Assembly: GCF_031877795.1 (NCBI RefSeq)
Contig: NC_133931.1
Span: 25,976,264-26,040,263, forward strand
DNA: 64,000 nucleotides
DNA from: Strix aluco
Taxonomy: Eukaryota > Chordata > Aves > Strigiformes > Strigidae
Direction of reading: 5' to 3'
Numbering within the stretch: position 1 is the first letter of the stretch; the number at the start of each line of letters is the position of its first letter. A program made the translations under genes and the position numbers. Under the pieces are notes generated by a model that was not told where the DNA came from, did no database searches, and worked only from the letters and a program-made list of their open reading frames with translations. Shown here one piece after another: positions 60,133 through 64,000 of this stretch.

Positions 60133-63100
60133 CCCCCTTAGTGATGTGACTTGCTTTCTGTACCACTTTCCTCTTTCTACTCTTGCTCTAATTCTTGTTT
60201 GTGCTGCAGACAAAGTTCCCCAGGGCAGGAGCCTGACCCTCATATTTGTAAAACACGCAGTGTATTATGTGCCTGGCCAGAAATAGCTGTAAGGGAGCGT
60301 AACTGGCCGATAGCAGCCTTGCCCTCCGCTTGGCCTCTGCTCTGCAAGGAGGTCCAGTGCTCTGCCATTGCCTCTGTTCTTTCCTGCACTCCTTTTTTCT
60401 CCCTGAGCTGTCTCTTTGACTTTTATCCAAGGATAAAGCCCTTTGAGGTGGATGACTCACAGCTCAGCACTTCCTTTGACTCACACTTTGCCACCTAGGA
60501 CATTGGTCAGCTCTTACTAAACCACAATTTGGTTTTTTATTGCTTATGACAACATCCCTTGCAGCTCACATCTCTGATTTCACTATCACTTCTGCTGGGT
60601 CAGAGCTGTGCTTGTTTTTCTACGGTTGGGCAAAATGGTATTTCCCCCTTTCTCTCTCCTCTTGGATTTGATAGATAGCCTTTGTTTTTTTAACCATCCC
60701 CTGCAGATTTTGGAGCCTGGAGGGTCTCTTTTCTCCTGAGCCTGGCTGTTGGAGCTGCATTTCTGAGGAAGAAGGTGCTGCTCCCCGCCGCAGCCTGCCC
60801 TGCCAGCACGGAAAGGCAGCCTGGCCCCTTGCCTCCCCGTGCAGCATCCTCACCGTTAATCAGCTGCTTGGCCGCAAGCAGCGCAGCCTCCCCGGCTTCC
60901 AGCGGCGTCACCGGTGACACTTGTGTGATGACAGTGCAGTTGGTGGCATCGCACAGGTGCTGATGATGAGGGCTTAGTGAACACTTCAGCTGGTGCAAAA
61001 CAAGCACTAGAATCCAGGTCACTTCCCAGGCACCATGTTGTCCCTGCAGGGCAGGGCTAGCATGACTGGAAGTCACTGAAGCCCCATCCCAGGCACTGAC
61101 ATCAGCAGGAATGATTGATCACATCCAGGAAATTGCTCTTGGAATATAGTGTTGGTCTTTTTTTATTTAAATATTTTTCAGAGAAGTGGTGCAATGCAAT
61201 CTTTAGTGTATTTATGCCTTTGGGTCTTACTAAATACACTAGTCAGGCACATCTCCCCATCCCAACACAGTGACTCCCACCCTCAGCTCCATGTTCCCAT
61301 CCAGCCGTGTTACTGCTGGCAGGAGGAAGGGCAATATCGCTGCTTTTGATGGGTGTCCAACTTTAAGCAAGAAGGAGTTTGGCCTGATGCTTGAATATTA
61401 TAAATCAGGAATACAACTCATAGCCCTAACATTAAGCAGACACTAGATCCCTTCTCAAGCGTTATGTCCGGTGTTATTAAAACATCTTGGACTAAAGCAG
61501 CACTCTGCAGCTGGTGCTGCTTTTCAGTGGAGGGAGTAGACACAGACTCCCAACACAGGCAAAATGCACTCCAACCAGGCAGATTAGCTATTGCCAAGCT
61601 ACCAAACTGTTTGCTGTCTGCTAGGATTTCCTAGACAGCAGGAAAAGAAGAGGATGGGACTATATGCTTCTCCTAATGTAGGGTACAACTTCCATCTGCG
61701 ATGTGGATTCTCGACTCCTGGGCAGCTCTGAGAATCCCAGCTGTAATTTTCCAAGGAGCAAATGTAAGCCGGGCAGTGTGTTACGGAGAGGTGTGATTCC
61801 TCTAGGAAGGCCAGTTCTGTTCCCTGAGGTTTTCTTGACTCCTCGTTGGCTTTGTTGGGCTTTGACTTCATTCCCAGAACTGATGCTCCCCAAGCCTGGA
61901 GTTGTCTGAATTAAACTGCTGCATTTTAAATTATTACTTTTACTGGCACCTACATCAGTCTGTATAACTGCTTTTATGAGACATGGGGCATTATGAAAAA
62001 CACATGGAACAAGTAAACCTAATGTGTAAGCAGGACACGCATCACTGTAATTATGCATAACTATACAGTTACATAAATGCTTTTCTTGAGGAATCACCAG
62101 TGACGGCAGCACGCTTTGCCTAACGTGTTTGGGCTAGTTAAAGCACTGATTCATCATACTTTGAATACTTTGTTTCTTGCTTGTTCTACACTAAATGGAT
62201 TACTGCCTGCAATCTCAATAGTAATTAATGAAGGTGAGAGATTGATCCAGTGATAAAACTGCGTTGTCTGAGAAAGAGGAAAGATTTACCCCAAGTGTCA
62301 AAGCTTATGATGTTACTAGAATATCACTATCTTGTTTGCAGATCGACTCCTCCTGACAGGTGCACTTCTATCAGCTGGGATAACAAATCTAAGCATAGGA
62401 GCTCTTTTGTTCCTCCTCCATCTGAAGTCTCCCCATTCTTCTATTTATGCCATTCACCTTGGTCTCATTTTTGCAGTTGCATATTTCTCCTCAAACTGTC
62501 CCACCATCTGATACGCATTGAGTTGGTCAAACCTTGGTCACAGAAAGCAGCACAGCTGTGTTGCTGCAATGCTCGCCGCACTTGAATTTGTGCTCTGTTT
62601 CCAGCGAAAGTCATCATAACATTTCTGGTACCCCTGATAGCTTGTTTAGCTCACTCAGCTAGCTCTGAATGAAATCTTATTGCTTAGATGGAGAGTGAAG
62701 CAAAAGGGAGCAATGCCATGAGAGAGAGGAGCTGGCTAGGCAGGGATCTCAGCTTACTCCATTCAAATGGAAACTCTGGAGGAGGTGCCTGCACTGATTT
62801 TCTTAAAGCACGGTGTGATCCCCAGAGGAGAGGCACTATATTAGTGCAAGATATTTATTATTAGTGGTATTACCACTGGTGTTATAGTGGCTGTTACCGT
62901 AATACCTTATTGCAATGCTTACCCAAGATGCAAATATACATTGGCAAGTGGAGGGAGGGAAGGAAACCTATGGGTTTGCTTCAAGTGAAAAGTGGCTAAA
63001 CTTGACATTTAATCTGAATACAGTCATCTCAAAACAAAAGCAGATTCTTTGCTTCCTTGTAAATCTTTCCGGGTGTTTCTGAGTTAATGATGTAAGTGCT

Positions 63101-64000
63101 TTCTGCACAGGTGAAACAGACAACCTGAATGGTAAGTGGATGAGAGATCTATCATTAATGAGCAATTTATGAAGAGACTAATTTATGGAGAGTTCAGGTG
63201 AGCAAACATTCAACATGTTGGTGCATATTGCTAGTGAAATGGCCAAATGTTTATATGATTTCTGTGATGAGAGAATCTGCAGAAACCAGGGTTTGTGGTT
63301 GAGCTTAGTTGGCTGTGCTACTTTTTCCTGTGTACATCATGTTAGAGTCATTTGTTAAACATACTTCCCAGCTTTACGTAATTCTGACCTTACAGGTGAA
63401 GATTTGGTTCTGCCCTAGGAATTGCAAAGGGAATGACGTTTGTTGACAGAGACAGATAATACCTTCCTTCAGTGAGTTGGGATGTCAACAGCAACAACTT
63501 GGACAGGAATTGACAGGAAATTTAGGCTTAGTACTTGAACTTGTCATTTTTGGCAAAGATGTGAAGGAATGAAACACAAAGCAGCAGAGAAGGAAACCTG
63601 GATTCCCTCCTGGAGGGGAAGTTTACTGGAATTGCTTGGTCATGGACTAACTCATTTCATTCACAGAAAACATTACGGATAGCCACAAGAGAGACTACAG
63701 TATCCATCCCATTGACATCAGGGACCCTGAGAAGCAGCAATCACGTAACCCTTTCCTGGAAAATACTTCAGGAGGGTATAATTAATTGCTGTAAGGGCCC
63801 AGTGTGGCTTCACTGAATTCAAATAATCCCACAAATGCCATTGAAACTTCTCTGGTGAGTTTTGTAAACAGGATTTGACTATAAATTAAAACCAAGCATA
63901 GATGGTGAGTCTTCAAAATGTCAGTTAATTTTATCCTGAAACAATTTCTTATATGCTAGAGTTTAAATTTTCATTAGATCAAAGAATGGACTTTTTTTTT

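Larger units (their letters stand above)
56054..64000. other. Intergenic DNA upstream of DPY19L4
   Basis: No exon of a known family was recognised. From mammalian gene order ESRP1 would be expected on this side in the same orientation, but none of its RRM-type exons is visible, so its 3' end should lie beyond 64 kb. Only simple repeats and poly-G tracts stand out. Confidence 0.55.

Noticed and set aside
1..64000. CRISPR array, bacterial operon or phage-type defence system
   Set aside because: No regularly spaced repeats, prokaryotic gene packing or such domains. The window is a vertebrate nuclear locus with spliced genes and CR1 and LTR elements.

Overview
The window looks like nuclear DNA from a bird. 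It contains several CR1 LINE fragments with the typical avian 3' tail, two solo LTRs of avian endogenous-retrovirus type, AT-rich introns, and two sharply bounded GC-rich CpG islands. All gene calls come from reading the sequence and comparing it with remembered protein families. No search was run.

The main gene is DPY19L4, on the minus strand. All 19 coding exons can be placed between 53983 (ATG) and 22473 (end of TGA). Every junction has GT/AG splice sites and a compatible phase. The exons sum to 2163 nt, which is 720 codons plus a stop, close to the human protein of about 723 residues. The product is a multi-pass ER membrane protein of the DPY19 family (C-mannosyltransferases and relatives). 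Its promoter lies in a CpG island at about 53.4-54.6 kb.

The second gene signal is a single very GC-rich exon at 10723-11770 (minus), also inside a CpG island. It encodes a signal peptide and about three cadherin-type repeats, then ends at a GT donor. It looks like the first coding exon of a large cadherin (protocadherin- or dachsous-like) whose other exons lie outside the window. I know of no cadherin gene beside DPY19L4 in mammals, where INTS8 follows, so this is the most interesting unexplained item.

Layout. 1-10.4 kb: no recognised gene, one CR1 tail, a perfect 19-bp hairpin and simple repeats. 10.4-12.1 kb: the cadherin exon and its island, with a CR1 copy directly behind it (12.1-12.8 kb). 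12.8-22.5 kb: AT-rich DNA with another CR1 tail, probably including the DPY19L4 3' UTR. 22.5-54 kb: DPY19L4, with a solo LTR in intron 18, a 1.6-kb CR1 with reverse-transcriptase remnants in intron 17, and a decayed CR1 in intron 1. 54.6-64 kb: intergenic, with an 877-bp solo LTR flanked by a perfect 5-bp target-site duplication. All five CR1 copies point to the plus strand, antisense to both genes.

I found no CRISPR array, bacterial-type operon, tRNA or rRNA. Nothing suggests a defence or other novel multi-gene system.
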